Below are positions 35,689 through 44,284 of a stretch of 64,000 nt of DNA, in pieces. The DNA comes from an uncultured Prevotellaceae bacterium. Its GTDB lineage: Bacteria > Bacteroidota > Bacteroidia > Bacteroidales > Muribaculaceae. How positions within the stretch are numbered: the stretch's first letter is position 1; every line of letters begins with the position of its first letter. The DNA lies in NCBI GenBank assembly GCA_937898675.1, contig CALEJB010000036.1:17263-81262 (forward strand). The letters are read 5' to 3'. Under the pieces are notes generated by a model that ran no database searches, was not told the DNA's origin, and saw nothing but the letters and a program-made list of their open reading frames with translations. The position numbers and the translations under genes were made by a program.

Positions 35689-36345
35689 TTATTGATTCTT
35701 GCCTTTCTCTTTGTTCATGATGCCGTGGTGCACCTTGCCCTTCTTGGCCTGCTGGAGCATGAAATACTCTGGAATGAGGTATATCTCGAGGCGACGGTTG
35801 GCCTTGCGGTTCTCCATCGAATTGTTGTCCACCAGAGGGTCGGTGTCTCCCAAGGCGTAAGGCACCACATAGTCCACGCTGCCATTTTCCATAAACCAGT
35901 CAAACACACAGTTCACGCGAGCCGTTGTGAGGTTGAGTGTATAAGCCTCACTGCCCGTATTGTCGCTGTGCATCACCAACAGCATTTTGTAGAAACCTGG
36001 GTTCTTGAGCATGCTCAGGAATGGTTTTAGACGCGCCTGTCCAAGGGAGGTGAGCACGGTATCGTTGGCGTCAAACAGCGTGCTGGCCGGTAGGGTGACC
36101 ACAATCACCTCGCCGTCGCGCGTCTCGGCAACATCGTAGTTATTGAACGCTTTTATCATTGAAGCCTGGTATTCGCGAATCAGCCTCGCCGACTTGCCGT
36201 TCTTGATTTGTGGAGTTGCTATGTTCTCGTCAAGCGAAAGGTCATAAATATCCTCGTCGGGCTGGGCAGCCAACTGCTGCGGCACAGCCAATAAAATTGC
36301 GGCAACAGCGGCCAGCATGATGATGTGTGAGAGATATCTCCTCAT
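35689..36345 (-). CDS. OmpA-family C-terminal-domain protein
   Basis: With the ATG at 36345 the 218-residue product starts with a signal peptide ending near L-A-A-Q. An ATG at 36372, directly abutting the rimM stop, would add nine polar residues. The OmpA-like domain spans about residues 90-200, with F-D-A-N-D at the first strand, M-H-S-D-N-T-G-S in place of the usual G-H-T-D, and N-R-R-L-E-I-Y at the end. Such domains bind peptidoglycan in the periplasm. A basic tail rich in Lys follows. It lies between rimM and proS on the same strand. Confidence 0.85.
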   Translation of the reverse strand: MRRYLSHIIMLAAVAAILLAVPQQLAAQPDEDIYDLSLDENIATPQIKNGKSARLIREYQASMIKAFNNYDVAETRDGEVIVVTLPASTLFDANDTVLTSLGQARLKPFLSMLKNPGFYKMLLVMHSDNTGSEAYTLNLTTARVNCVFDWFMENGSVDYVVPYALGDTDPLVDNNSMENRKANRRLEIYLIPEYFMLQQAKKGKVHHGIMNKEKGKNQ

Positions 36346-36372
36346 ATTATCGTCATTATTGCGTTGATTCAT

Positions 36373-36909
36373 TTAATCGTTCAAGTCAACCAAGCCTTGG
36401 GGCAAGTCCATGACCATCAACTTGTCGTCAAGGTCAAATTCCACAATCAAGTCATCACTGGCGGGCACCATAATTTCCTCGCCGTCTCGCTTGACAATGA
36501 ACAGTGCATTATCGGTCTGCTCGTCCACATCAGTTATCTCCCCCACCCTGCGGCGGTCGCTGTCCTGCAGTTCATAGCCAATGAAGAAATCGAGCGGATA
36601 GGCGTCGGCATCTCCGGCCTCGCTCTCGTCTCGGAACTCGCTCTTGAGCGCATAAATGTCGTGATTGACCAGCCGCACGGCATCCTGCTCGCTGACGATG
36701 CCATCGATGGTGAGCAGGACGGTCTCGGAAGTCTTGGGACGGCAAGCCTCGACAAAGAACGGCACAAAGATACCGTCCATGTCGCTCACAAGGCATGACA
36801 GACCATGCAACGCGTCAATGTCAATGTCGATAGTTGCCGACACTTCGCCGTTGACGCCATGTGCCTTGTTGTAATGGCCTATTGCTATGAGTTCGTCGCG
36901 CGTGATCAT
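36373..36909 (-). CDS. rimM: Ribosome maturation factor RimM
   Basis: The 178-residue protein has the RimM N-terminal barrel with I-G-H-Y-N-K-A-H-G-V-N-G-E-V near residue 10. A PRC-barrel-like C-terminal domain ends in the typical D-L-P-Q-G-L. It binds ribosomal protein S19 and assists 16S rRNA processing of the 30S head. The gene lies 7 bases after the DUF4290 gene and abuts the OmpA-like gene, so these are very probably co-transcribed. Length is normal. Confidence 0.96.
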   Translation of the reverse strand: MITRDELIAIGHYNKAHGVNGEVSATIDIDIDALHGLSCLVSDMDGIFVPFFVEACRPKTSETVLLTIDGIVSEQDAVRLVNHDIYALKSEFRDESEAGDADAYPLDFFIGYELQDSDRRRVGEITDVDEQTDNALFIVKRDGEEIMVPASDDLIVEFDLDDKLMVMDLPQGLVDLND

Positions 36910-36916
36910 GAGCAGA

Positions 36917-37513
36917 TTATTTCTTCTTTTTCTTCTTGCCGACGGGCTGGGCTGGCTTTACAACCTGGTACTCGTGCAAGTGGTATTTCTCAGGATCAAG
37001 CCTGATGACGCCATGGCTATAGAAAGCCAGATCCTTGAAAATCTTGGCATCATCCACATCCTCGTTGCTGATTTGGAAGATGAGTTTCTTCATGTGATTG
37101 GCAAGAAGCATCACCAGTGCATCGCGTTCCTCTCCCTCGGGATAAGCGGCGGCGCGCTCAATCATGCGCTCGATATTCTTGCCGTAGTGTCGCATCTGAA
37201 TGCGCTCGAGTTCATAGGGAATGGGCTCGGGCTTGGTGTCCAGGTTCTCGTTCCTGATAATATCGTCAAACGGGAAATCGATGTCGAGTTGAAATCCGCT
37301 CATGATGGCAAGGTGGTCCCACAGTTTGTGCAGATAGTCATTCTCAACGCGCAGCTGGGGGAACATGTTTGACATGTTCTGCACGATGGTGTAGGCACAG
37401 CGGGTGCGCTCCTCGCGGTCCTCAATCGTGAGGCAATGGTCCACCATCTGCTGGATGTTGCGGCCATACTCCGGCATCACCAGTTTCTCTTGTTGTGAGT
37501 TATAGGTCAGCAT
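36917..37513 (-). CDS. DUF4290 domain-containing protein
   Basis: The ATG at 37513 gives 198 residues and the conserved family start (M-L-T-Y-N-S, M-P-E-Y-G-R-N-I-Q). Upstream in-frame residues overlap tsaB and look random. The protein is mostly helical, cytoplasmic and ends in a lysine run (K-K-K-K-K-K). DUF4290 is a Bacteroidetes-specific family of unknown function, usually found near rimM; the position here, 7 bases before rimM and 31 after tsaB, fits. The basic tail and neighbours suggest a link to ribosome or RNA biology (inference). Confidence 0.9.
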   Translation of the reverse strand: MLTYNSQQEKLVMPEYGRNIQQMVDHCLTIEDREERTRCAYTIVQNMSNMFPQLRVENDYLHKLWDHLAIMSGFQLDIDFPFDDIIRNENLDTKPEPIPYELERIQMRHYGKNIERMIERAAAYPEGEERDALVMLLANHMKKLIFQISNEDVDDAKIFKDLAFYSHGVIRLDPEKYHLHEYQVVKPAQPVGKKKKKK

Positions 37514-37544
37514 AAATTGATAGTAATTATCTAAAACGGGCAAA

Positions 37545-38249
37545 TTATAGGCCCAGCACCGGGTTCTTGGGCTTGGTGGCCTGAAATTCTTTGAGGTATA
37601 GCGGCGTGCTGTAGGCCACATCGATGAAATTGCCCTCGCGGAATGCTTTCTCGGACAGCGCCAGCATGTCAAGCGCCACGGGCTTGATGCCGGGGATGTG
37701 GCGGACACCATCGCGCGTCATTACATCGCGGGCCTTATCGCTGCCGTTGCCCATCAGCACCAGCGCAAAGCCCTCGTCGAGCTGCGCCTCAAACGAGTGC
37801 TCGTCGAGAATCATGGCCTGGGGCTCTACCACGGCCTCGAGGGCGGGCGTGTAGGCAGCCGTATAGACCTCCATGCGGCGGGCGTCAATCATGGGCACAT
37901 ACAACAATTTGTCCTCATCAATGAAATGGCTGAACATCGCGCTCACCGCAAGCAATTGCAGCGTGTTTACCCCAATCAAGGGCACGCCCAAGCCGAACGC
38001 CAGCCCCTTGGCCTCGCTCAAGCCGATGCGCAACCCCGTGTAGGAGCCAGGACCGATGCTCACGGCAACTGCATCAAGCGCCATTTCGCGCTGGCGGGCA
38101 TAACGCAGCACATTTTGAACATACTGGCTCAACAGCGTGGCGTGGGTCTGCCCCTCGTAGTTCTCGCAGTGTTCCAGCACCTGTCCCTCGCTGGTCAGCG
38201 CCACCGAGCAGACATCGGTCGAGGTCTCTATGTTCAATATATTTGCCAT
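37545..38249 (-). CDS. tsaB: tRNA threonylcarbamoyladenosine biosynthesis protein TsaB
   Basis: The 234-residue protein has the N-terminal ASKHA-fold start I-L-N-I-E-T-S-T-D-V-C-S-V-A and the G-P-G-S-Y-T-G-L-R-I-G motif near residue 68, both hallmarks of TsaB. It works with TsaD and TsaE to transfer the threonylcarbamoyl group to A37 of ANN-decoding tRNAs. It is the first gene of the series to proS, with a well-formed promoter directly upstream (38271-38303). Length is typical. Confidence 0.96.
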   Translation of the reverse strand: MANILNIETSTDVCSVALTSEGQVLEHCENYEGQTHATLLSQYVQNVLRYARQREMALDAVAVSIGPGSYTGLRIGLSEAKGLAFGLGVPLIGVNTLQLLAVSAMFSHFIDEDKLLYVPMIDARRMEVYTAAYTPALEAVVEPQAMILDEHSFEAQLDEGFALVLMGNGSDKARDVMTRDGVRHIPGIKPVALDMLALSEKAFREGNFIDVAYSTPLYLKEFQATKPKNPVLGL

Positions 38250-38270
38250 ATACCTTATCTAAAAACGGCA

Positions 38271-38303
38271 CAAAGGTACAAAAAAGAATTGAGATAACGC
38301 AAA
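38271..38303 (-). promoter_or_regulatory. Promoter for the tsaB-to-proS gene series
   Basis: On the minus strand, TTTG (38300-38303) is followed after 21 bases by TACCTTTG (38271-38278). The leader would be about 18 bases. I see nothing else in the rest of the 190-base gap up to 38440. Confidence 0.62.
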
Positions 38304-38439
38304 AAGGCCGCCATTTATCGGACAGCGCATAGGGAAAACGCACAATAAGCCATTAACAATAAGCCATTTGTGCCATGTGTTGCTGTGTGGCGGCAACGTG
38401 TGAGGCGGCCGTAGCCACTCGGGAATCAAGCCTGACCGG

Positions 38440-39465
38440 TCAAATGGCGGCGATGAGGGCGTCCACATCGCTGTCGGCGGTGGCCCAGCTGGTCACAAAG
38501 CGGCAGTTCATCAGTCCCTCGCCCACGGGAAACCACTGTTCGAACACAAAGTCGCGGCTCAAGCGCTCGATGACACCGGCGGGCAGGATAACAAACTGCT
38601 GGTTGGTGGGCGAGTCGCTGTACATCTTGTAGCCCCGTGCCTTAAACGCTTCACGCAGACGCATGGCCTGTTCTACAGCACGGCGGGCGATGGCGAAATA
38701 AAGGCCGTCGGTCATCAGCGCGTCAAACTGCAGGCCCAGCAGACGCCCCTTGGCCAGTAATGCTCCGTGCTGCTTGACGATGGTGAAGAAGTGGTCGGGC
38801 GCATTGCCGCGGGGAAACACCACCGCCTCGCCGCACAGGGCGCCGCACTTGGTGCCGCCAATGTAGAACACGTCGCACAGGCGCGCCAGCTCGGGCAGCG
38901 TCAAGTCACATCCACGCGCCATGAGACCATAGCCCAACCGCGCGCCATCGATAAACAGCGGCAACTTATATTCACGGCACACCTCGCCGATGGCTTCAAG
39001 CTCAGCGCGGGTATAAATAGTGCCCATCTCGGTCGGGAAAGTGATATAGACCAGTCCCGGATTCACCATGTGGTCACAGGTGGGGTCGGCGTAAAAGTCA
39101 TGGAGCCACTGCGACAGTTCGCCGGCATCCATCTTGCCGTCGTGCGACGGCAGAGCCAGCACCTTGTGCCCTCCAAATTCGATGGCGCCGCTCTCATGCA
39201 CGTTGATGTGCCCCGTGTCGGCAGTGAGCACGCCTTGAAAACTGCGCAGCATCGAGTCGATGACCGTAGCGTTGGTCTGCGTGCCGCCGACCAGGAAAAA
39301 CACCTCGGAGTCGGGCAGTTGGCAGGCCTCGCGGACCTTGGCCCGTGCCGCTTCGCAAAATTCGTCAAGCCCATAGCCTGTCACGCGCGTGCCGTTGGTC
39401 TCGGCCAAGCGGTTGAGGATGGCCTCGTGGCAGCCGTTATTGTAGTCGCTCTCAAATGATATCAT
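38440..39465 (-). CDS. Low-specificity threonine aldolase-like PLP enzyme
   Basis: With the ATG at 39465 the protein has 341 residues. It starts with M-I-S-F-E-S-D-Y-N, and the PLP-binding lysine lies in I-G-G-T-K-C-G near residue 205. The conserved I-D-G-A-R-L-G near 170 supplies the Asp that contacts the cofactor. Family members split L-threonine or L-allo-threonine into glycine and acetaldehyde, or act on related beta-hydroxy amino acids. The gene is alone on its strand, with a promoter at 39495-39502 divergent from that of the GH13 gene. The exact substrate is not shown by the sequence. Confidence 0.88.
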   Translation of the reverse strand: MISFESDYNNGCHEAILNRLAETNGTRVTGYGLDEFCEAARAKVREACQLPDSEVFFLVGGTQTNATVIDSMLRSFQGVLTADTGHINVHESGAIEFGGHKVLALPSHDGKMDAGELSQWLHDFYADPTCDHMVNPGLVYITFPTEMGTIYTRAELEAIGEVCREYKLPLFIDGARLGYGLMARGCDLTLPELARLCDVFYIGGTKCGALCGEAVVFPRGNAPDHFFTIVKQHGALLAKGRLLGLQFDALMTDGLYFAIARRAVEQAMRLREAFKARGYKMYSDSPTNQQFVILPAGVIERLSRDFVFEQWFPVGEGLMNCRFVTSWATADSDVDALIAAI

Positions 39466-39494
39466 CTTCGTTTTGTTATTGTGGTTTTGTGCCA

Positions 39495-39502
39495 CAAAGA
39501 TA
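39495..39502 (-). promoter_or_regulatory. -7 promoter element for the aldolase-like gene
   Basis: On the minus strand this reads TATCTTTG. The predicted leader is about 26 bases. It is divergent from the GH13 promoter 55 bases away. Confidence 0.5.
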
Positions 39503-39556
39503 CACCAAAAACAAAGAACCACAGCAATATTTTCACTCCATTTGCAAGAGTTTTCT

Positions 39557-39564
39557 TATCTTTG
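39557..39564 (+). promoter_or_regulatory. -7 promoter element for the GH13 gene, placed for a leaderless mRNA
   Basis: TATCTTTG is a full TAnnTTTG match. Only 5 bases separate it from the ATG at 39570, so the transcript should begin at or within a base or two of the start codon. Confidence 0.5.
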
Positions 39565-39569
39565 CAACT

Positions 39570-41240
39570 ATGAAACAGTATGACAAGACCATCATCTACC
39601 AGCTGATGCCGCGGTGGTACACCAACCTCAACGAGCATTGTGTGCCCAATGGAACTATGCGACAGAACGGCTGCGGCAAGTTGAACGACATCGACGACAG
39701 CCGGCTGCGGTCCATCAAGTCACTGGGTGTCACCCATGTGTGGTACACAGGCGTGATTGAGCATGCCACCGCCACCGACTATTCCCGCCAAGGCATCGCG
39801 CCATGCAACCCGCATGTAGTGAAGGGCAAAGCCGGTTCGCCCTACGCCATCCGCGACTACTATGACATTGACCCCGACCTGGCGGTGGACATCAACGGGC
39901 GCATGGCAGAGTTTGAGGCATTGGTGGAGCGCACGCACCGGGCAGGCCTGAAGGTGATTATCGACTTTGTGCCCAACCATGTGGCGCGCGAGTATGCCAG
40001 CGACGCCAAACCCGACGGCATTGAAGACCTAGGCGCAGGCGACAACCCGATGATGTTTTTTGACCCCGGCAACAACTTTTTCTACATCACCGGCCAGGAA
40101 TTTGCCCCCAGCGGCGTGGACCTGGGGCAAGGCAAAGAGGCGTACCGCGAATTCCCCGCGCGGGCCACGGGCAATGACTGCTACAGCGCCGTCCCCAGCC
40201 GCGACGACTGGTATGAGACCGTCAAACTCAACTATGGCGTGGACCCGTGGAACGGCAGCACCCACTTCTCCCCTGTCCCTCCCACCTGGGAGAAAATGCT
40301 GGACATCCTCATGTTTTGGTCGGTAAAAGGCGTTGATGCCTTCCGCTGCGACATGGCACACATGGTGCCCGTCGAGTTCTGGCATTGGGCCATCGGTGCC
40401 GTCAAGACGAAATTCCCGCACATGGTGTTTATCGCCGAAATCTATGACGTCGGCCTTTACAGCCGCTACATCAACGAGGGCGGATTTGACTACCTGTATG
40501 ACAAGGTGACGCTCTATGACACCCTGCGCGGCATCACCTGCGACGGGTGGAGCGCCAGCGGCATCACGCGCTGCTGGCAGACGGTGGAAGGCATGGGCAG
40601 ACACATGCTCAACTTTCTCGAGAACCATGACGAACAGCGCGTTGCCTCACGGCAGTACTGCGGCGACCCGTTAAAGGCGCTCGCCGCAGTGGTGGTGAGC
40701 GCCACCATCTCGTCATGCCCATTCATGCTGTATGCCGGTCAAGAACTGGGCGAAAGGGCCGATGACGCCGAGGGGTTCAGCGGCCATGACGGCAGGACGA
40801 CCATCTTTGACTACTGGAGCGTGCCCTCACTGCGGCGCTGGTACCAGGGCAAGCCCACTGCCGGCGAGCGCCGCCTGCGGGCATGGTACCGCCAGTTGCT
40901 GCGGCTGTGCAACAGCGAGCCCACGCTGTCGAGGGGGGCATTCTTTGACTTGATGTATGTCAACCAGGACACACTCACCCCCCACCGCCACTATGCCTAT
41001 CTGCGGTACTGCGACGGCAAGATGATGCTCATTGCCGCCAACTTTGACGACCAGCCGCTGGACAACGCCATCCGCATCCCTCAGCACGCCCTGGACTGCG
41101 CGGGCATCGCCAGCGGGAAGCACATTCTCAAGGACCTGACGACAGGCGAGACGCGCGAAGCCGCCATCGACGGGGGCTGCATGATTGCAGTCCACGCCGC
41201 GCCGCACAACGCCGCGCTTTACCTCATCACGACAGCGTAA
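39570..41240 (+). CDS. GH13 alpha-amylase-family glycosidase
   Basis: The 556-residue protein is a cytoplasmic GH13 enzyme without signal peptide. The four conserved regions are visible: D-F-V-P-N-H near 132, the nucleophile Asp261 in F-R-C-D-M-A-H, the acid/base Glu290 in I-A-E-I-Y-D, and Asp354 in E-N-H-D-E. A C-terminal beta domain follows. It should act on alpha-glucans or maltodextrins inside the cell; the exact subfamily is unclear. An ATG at 39456 would lie before the promoter and within the divergent gene region, so 39570 is preferred. No other glycan genes are adjacent. Confidence 0.9.
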   Translation: MKQYDKTIIYQLMPRWYTNLNEHCVPNGTMRQNGCGKLNDIDDSRLRSIKSLGVTHVWYTGVIEHATATDYSRQGIAPCNPHVVKGKAGSPYAIRDYYDIDPDLAVDINGRMAEFEALVERTHRAGLKVIIDFVPNHVAREYASDAKPDGIEDLGAGDNPMMFFDPGNNFFYITGQEFAPSGVDLGQGKEAYREFPARATGNDCYSAVPSRDDWYETVKLNYGVDPWNGSTHFSPVPPTWEKMLDILMFWSVKGVDAFRCDMAHMVPVEFWHWAIGAVKTKFPHMVFIAEIYDVGLYSRYINEGGFDYLYDKVTLYDTLRGITCDGWSASGITRCWQTVEGMGRHMLNFLENHDEQRVASRQYCGDPLKALAAVVVSATISSCPFMLYAGQELGERADDAEGFSGHDGRTTIFDYWSVPSLRRWYQGKPTAGERRLRAWYRQLLRLCNSEPTLSRGAFFDLMYVNQDTLTPHRHYAYLRYCDGKMMLIAANFDDQPLDNAIRIPQHALDCAGIASGKHILKDLTTGETREAAIDGGCMIAVHAAPHNAALYLITTA

Positions 41241-41320
41241 CCAGATACAAAAAAAACGCATCAAAGGCTTTTTTTAGAAAATATTCTTCAAAACATGGCT
41301 ACTATGCCATATAATTTGAC

Positions 41321-41328
41321 TAAATTTG
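41321..41328 (+). promoter_or_regulatory. -7 promoter element for prs
   Basis: TAAATTTG matches the TAnnTTTG core. The predicted leader is about 32 bases. Confidence 0.5.
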
Positions 41329-41363
41329 CAGATTGCAAACACTATAAAACTATACGATAAAAT

Positions 41364-42296
41364 ATGGCTCAGATTAAAGTCTTTTCAGGCACTCAGTCGC
41401 GCTATGTCGCTGAGGAAATTGCCAGAGAACTTGGTGTAGAACTCGGCAAGCTCAACGTCCAACATTTTGCCGACGGCGAGTTTGAAGTATCCTTCGAGGA
41501 ATCGGTGCGCGGCGCCGAGGTTTATCTCGTTCAATCCACATTCAACAGTTCAGTCAACCTGATGGAGTTGCTGCTCATGATTGACGCCGCCAAGCGCGCG
41601 TCGGCCCACAGCATCGCAGCCGTGATTCCCTACTTTGGCTGGGCGCGCCAGGACCGCAAGGACAAGCCCCGCGTGAGCATCGCCTCCAAGATGGTGGCCG
41701 ACCTGCTGAGCGCGGTGGGCATCGACCGCCTGATTACGATGGACTTGCACGCCGACCAGATTCAGGGCTTCTTTGACGTTCCCGTTGACCACCTGTACGC
41801 CTCGTCGGTGTTCGTCCCCTACCTCGAGTCGCTCAAGCTACCCGACCTGGTGATTGCCTCGCCCGACGTGGGCGGTGCCAAGCGCGCCAACTCCTACGCC
41901 CGCTACTTCAATGCGCCCCTGGTGCTGTGCCACAAGCAGCGCCTGCGCGCCAACGTGGTTGAGAGCATGACCATTATCGGCGACGTGAAAGACAAGGATG
42001 TCGTGCTCATCGATGACATGGTGGATACTGCCGGCACCATCTGCAAAGCCGCCAACATCATGAAGGAGGCCGGAGCCCGCAGCGTGCGCGCCTTTGTCTC
42101 GCACGCCGTGATGAGCGACCCCGCATCGGAGCGCGTGATGGCCAGCGCCCTCGAGGAACTCGTGTCGAGCAACAGCATCCCCTTTGACATCGACAAGTGC
42201 CCCAAGATGCACATCCTGAGCATCGCAGGCCTGTTTGCCGACACCATCACCCGCGTGCACGACAACCGCTCAATCAGCTCGGCATATCTGCTGTAA
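41364..42296 (+). CDS. prs: Ribose-phosphate pyrophosphokinase
   Basis: The 310-residue protein is a class I PRPP synthetase. The active-site flexible loop region Y-F-G-W-A-R-Q-D-R near 95, metal-binding D-L-H-A-D-Q-I-Q-G-F near 125, and the PRPP-binding signature V-L-I-D-D-M-V-D-T-A-G-T near 215 are all present. It makes PRPP from ribose 5-phosphate and ATP for nucleotide, His and Trp synthesis. It is monocistronic, with its own promoter core and a strong hairpin after the stop. Length is normal. Confidence 0.97.
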   Translation: MAQIKVFSGTQSRYVAEEIARELGVELGKLNVQHFADGEFEVSFEESVRGAEVYLVQSTFNSSVNLMELLLMIDAAKRASAHSIAAVIPYFGWARQDRKDKPRVSIASKMVADLLSAVGIDRLITMDLHADQIQGFFDVPVDHLYASSVFVPYLESLKLPDLVIASPDVGGAKRANSYARYFNAPLVLCHKQRLRANVVESMTIIGDVKDKDVVLIDDMVDTAGTICKAANIMKEAGARSVRAFVSHAVMSDPASERVMASALEELVSSNSIPFDIDKCPKMHILSIAGLFADTITRVHDNRSISSAYLL

Positions 42297-42324
42297 ACCA
42301 ACAACAATTAGCACAAAACATACG

Positions 42325-42351
42325 GGCAGGGGGCCACATCGGCCCCCTGCC
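42325..42351 (+). terminator. Terminator hairpin of prs
   Basis: A perfect 11-base stem, GGCAGGGGGCC (42325-42335) with GGCCCCCTGCC (42341-42351), has a 5-base loop 28 bases after the prs stop. There is no real T-run, but stem strength and position fit termination. Confidence 0.7.
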
Positions 42352-42420
42352 TGATATTTAACCGTCAGAAAATCAAAAACTGCTGTTTACCTTTTCATCT
42401 GATATGGCATAAAAATATGT

Positions 42421-42537
42421 ATGAAGAAGAAAATGATAATAATTGTACAAATCATGAGTTTCATGATAGCTGTGCTTTGCACCATCGCCTGCGCATTGAT
42501 GATATGCGGCCAGTTGCTGAGAGTGTGCCCCATGTAA
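42421..42537 (+). CDS. Possible 38-residue hydrophobic peptide
   Basis: An ATG at 42421 opens a 38-codon frame ending with TAA at 42537. The peptide is a Lys-rich start followed by a long hydrophobic helix with Cys residues (I-A-C-A-L-M-I-C-G) and a short polar end, resembling a single-pass membrane mini-protein or a signal peptide. A near-consensus TACCTTTT lies at 42388-42395. It ends 34 bases before the YiiX-like start. Coding is unproven and could be chance. Confidence 0.35.
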   Translation: MKKKMIIIVQIMSFMIAVLCTIACALMICGQLLRVCPM

Positions 42538-42571
42538 AAAATAGTATGAAATGCAAAAGCAAGACAACATT

Positions 42572-43310
42572 ATGAAAAAAAATCGTTATCGTTTTATCGG
42601 TCATCGTCGTGGCGTTCCTTGGCATCAAAGCCGTGACGCATTGCGACCCGCCGGAGCAAAACGAACTGCAGGCCGGAGACATCGTCTTTCAACTGACCAG
42701 CACACGCCGAGCCCCGCTCATCGAGGTCACCACATTGTCACAAAAGACCCACTGCGGCATTGTGGTAGAGAAGAAAGGAAAACTCTATGTGCTCGAAGCC
42801 ATCTCCACCGTGCAGCTCACCCCGCTCGACAAGTGGATAAACCGCAGCAAGGACGGCAAATGGTGGGCCAAACGATATCAGGACATACCGTTCAATGCCA
42901 AGTACAAAGAATATGTGGGCGCGAGTTATGACAACGCCTTTAAGTTTGGCAACAAGCAGTGGTACTGCTCTGAACTGGTCTATGACATCTACAAGCGGCA
43001 ACTGGGCGTAGAACTGTGCAAGCCCAAACTTATGAGCGACTACCATGTCACCGGCCTCAAGAAGGTGAAAGCCGAGATGCAGCGACGCGGCATCCAACCC
43101 GGCCAACTCATGGTCGCTCCAGTGGACATCTACAACTCGACGCTGCTGCACGACATCAGATTGCAGCAGGAGACAATAAACTCCAACCAGTTTCAAGCAG
43201 GGACTTCAGCCTCAATAAAAAGTCCACGCTTTTTATTTATTCACAAAAACGAAATTTTAACACAATTTTATTTGTTATTTACATTTATTTTGCATAACTT
43301 TGTCGGTTGA
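42572..43310 (+). CDS. YiiX/YebB-like NlpC/P60-family hydrolase, start region out of frame at an A8 tract
   Basis: The main frame runs 42609-43310. It carries the YiiX-like papain-fold pattern L-Q-A-G-D-I-V-F-Q, T-H-C-G-I-V (His) and Q-W-Y-C-S-E-L-V-Y (Cys), as in lipid- or peptide-amide hydrolases of this family. The only start in that frame is a GTG at 42609, which leaves no secretion signal. An ATG at 42572 lies one frame away; removing one A from the A8 run at 42575-42582 joins it to the main frame and restores a perfect hydrophobic signal (K-K-I-V-I-V-L-S-V-I-V-V). So the gene is frameshifted or phase-switched. The last 40 or so residues look unrelated and overlap a hairpin and the next promoter. 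Confidence 0.8.
43201..43234 (+). terminator. Weak terminator-like hairpin inside the YiiX-like frame end
   Basis: GGACTT (43201-43206) pairs with AAGTCC (43220-43225), with TTTTT shortly after (43230-43234). Its place before the reading-frame end suggests that the native stop lies upstream. Confidence 0.35.
43271..43302 (+). promoter_or_regulatory. Consensus promoter for the TolB-like / amidase gene pair
   Basis: TTTG (43271-43274) is followed after exactly 20 bases by TAACTTTG (43295-43302), an ideal Bacteroidetes promoter. The transcript would begin near 43307, giving a leader of about 80 bases. Confidence 0.72.
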
Positions 43311-43387
43311 AAAATTACAGGCATATTTTTTAATTGAACCTACTGAATTTGTTATCTATATTGTTTAACTCTTAACCATTCAACATT

Positions 43388-44284
43388 ATGATGAGAAAAC
43401 TTATCTTAGCATTGGCGTTAGGTTTCTCGATGAGTGCAATGGCCCAGGTGGTACAAGTGACCTCGATTGACAAGGTCAACCTGCCCGGGAATGCTGCTGT
43501 AGCAGCAATCAGCCCCCAGGGCGATTACCTGCTGCTGACCAGCAGCACCAACCAAGGCCTCACCAAGTTTGACCTTGCGACCAGTCAGTGCCAGGTGCTG
43601 AGCACAGCCGCCAGCGCCGGTCACAATGTGCAAATCTCGCCCGACGGCCAGACGGTCATTTACCGCGAGAGCCAAGTGAATGACAAGCACCTGCGCATGT
43701 CGTCGCTGCACAGCGTCAATCTCGCCACCGGTGCCCGTCAAGAGCTGGTGAAGCCCACCCACAACCTGCAGGGCTATGCCGTGAGCGGCACCAGCGCTGT
43801 GGCCGTGAATAAGGGCAAGTACAGCAACAAGGCCATTGGCGCCGCCAAGGCCGAGAAGGCTACCGTGCTGTCGATTGACAAGGGCCAGCTGATGATCACC
43901 GTCAACGGCAAGACCCGCCAGTTGTCGCCCAACGGCACCGAGTTCAGCTACATGTGGGCATCGCTGTCGCCCGACGGCACCCAAGTGCTGTACTACCAGG
44001 CCGCACACGGCACCTATGTTTGCAACCTTGACGGCACCAACGTGCGCAAGGTGGGCAAGATGCGCGCCCCGGTGTGGTATGACAACAACACCATCGTGGG
44101 TATGATGGACCTTGACGACGGCGAGTTCATCTACGCCTCGACCATCGTTGCCGCCACCCTCGACGGCAAGACCCAGACCCTGACCGGCGACGACGTCGTT
44201 GCCATGTATCCCCACGCCGCCACCGGCAAGATTGCGTTCAGCACTCCCGCCGGCGAGGCTTACATTATTAACGTTGCTAAATAA
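43388..44284 (+). CDS. Secreted TolB/PD40-like beta-propeller protein
   Basis: The 298-residue protein has a signal peptide (M-S-A-M-A-Q, cleavage near residue 20). Repeated propeller-blade motifs follow, such as A-A-I-S-P-Q-G-D-Y-L-L near 45, Q-I-S-P-D-G-Q-T-V-I-Y near 85 and S-L-S-P-D-G-T-Q-V-L-Y near 195. S-P-D-G repeats are typical of PD40/TolB blades. It has no catalytic motif. The stop is directly followed by the ATG of the 1251-residue amidase gene, so both are probably made together. It may bind or position that enzyme or its substrate at the cell surface (inference). Confidence 0.84.
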   Translation: MMRKLILALALGFSMSAMAQVVQVTSIDKVNLPGNAAVAAISPQGDYLLLTSSTNQGLTKFDLATSQCQVLSTAASAGHNVQISPDGQTVIYRESQVNDKHLRMSSLHSVNLATGARQELVKPTHNLQGYAVSGTSAVAVNKGKYSNKAIGAAKAEKATVLSIDKGQLMITVNGKTRQLSPNGTEFSYMWASLSPDGTQVLYYQAAHGTYVCNLDGTNVRKVGKMRAPVWYDNNTIVGMMDLDDGEFIYASTIVAATLDGKTQTLTGDDVVAMYPHAATGKIAFSTPAGEAYIINVAK

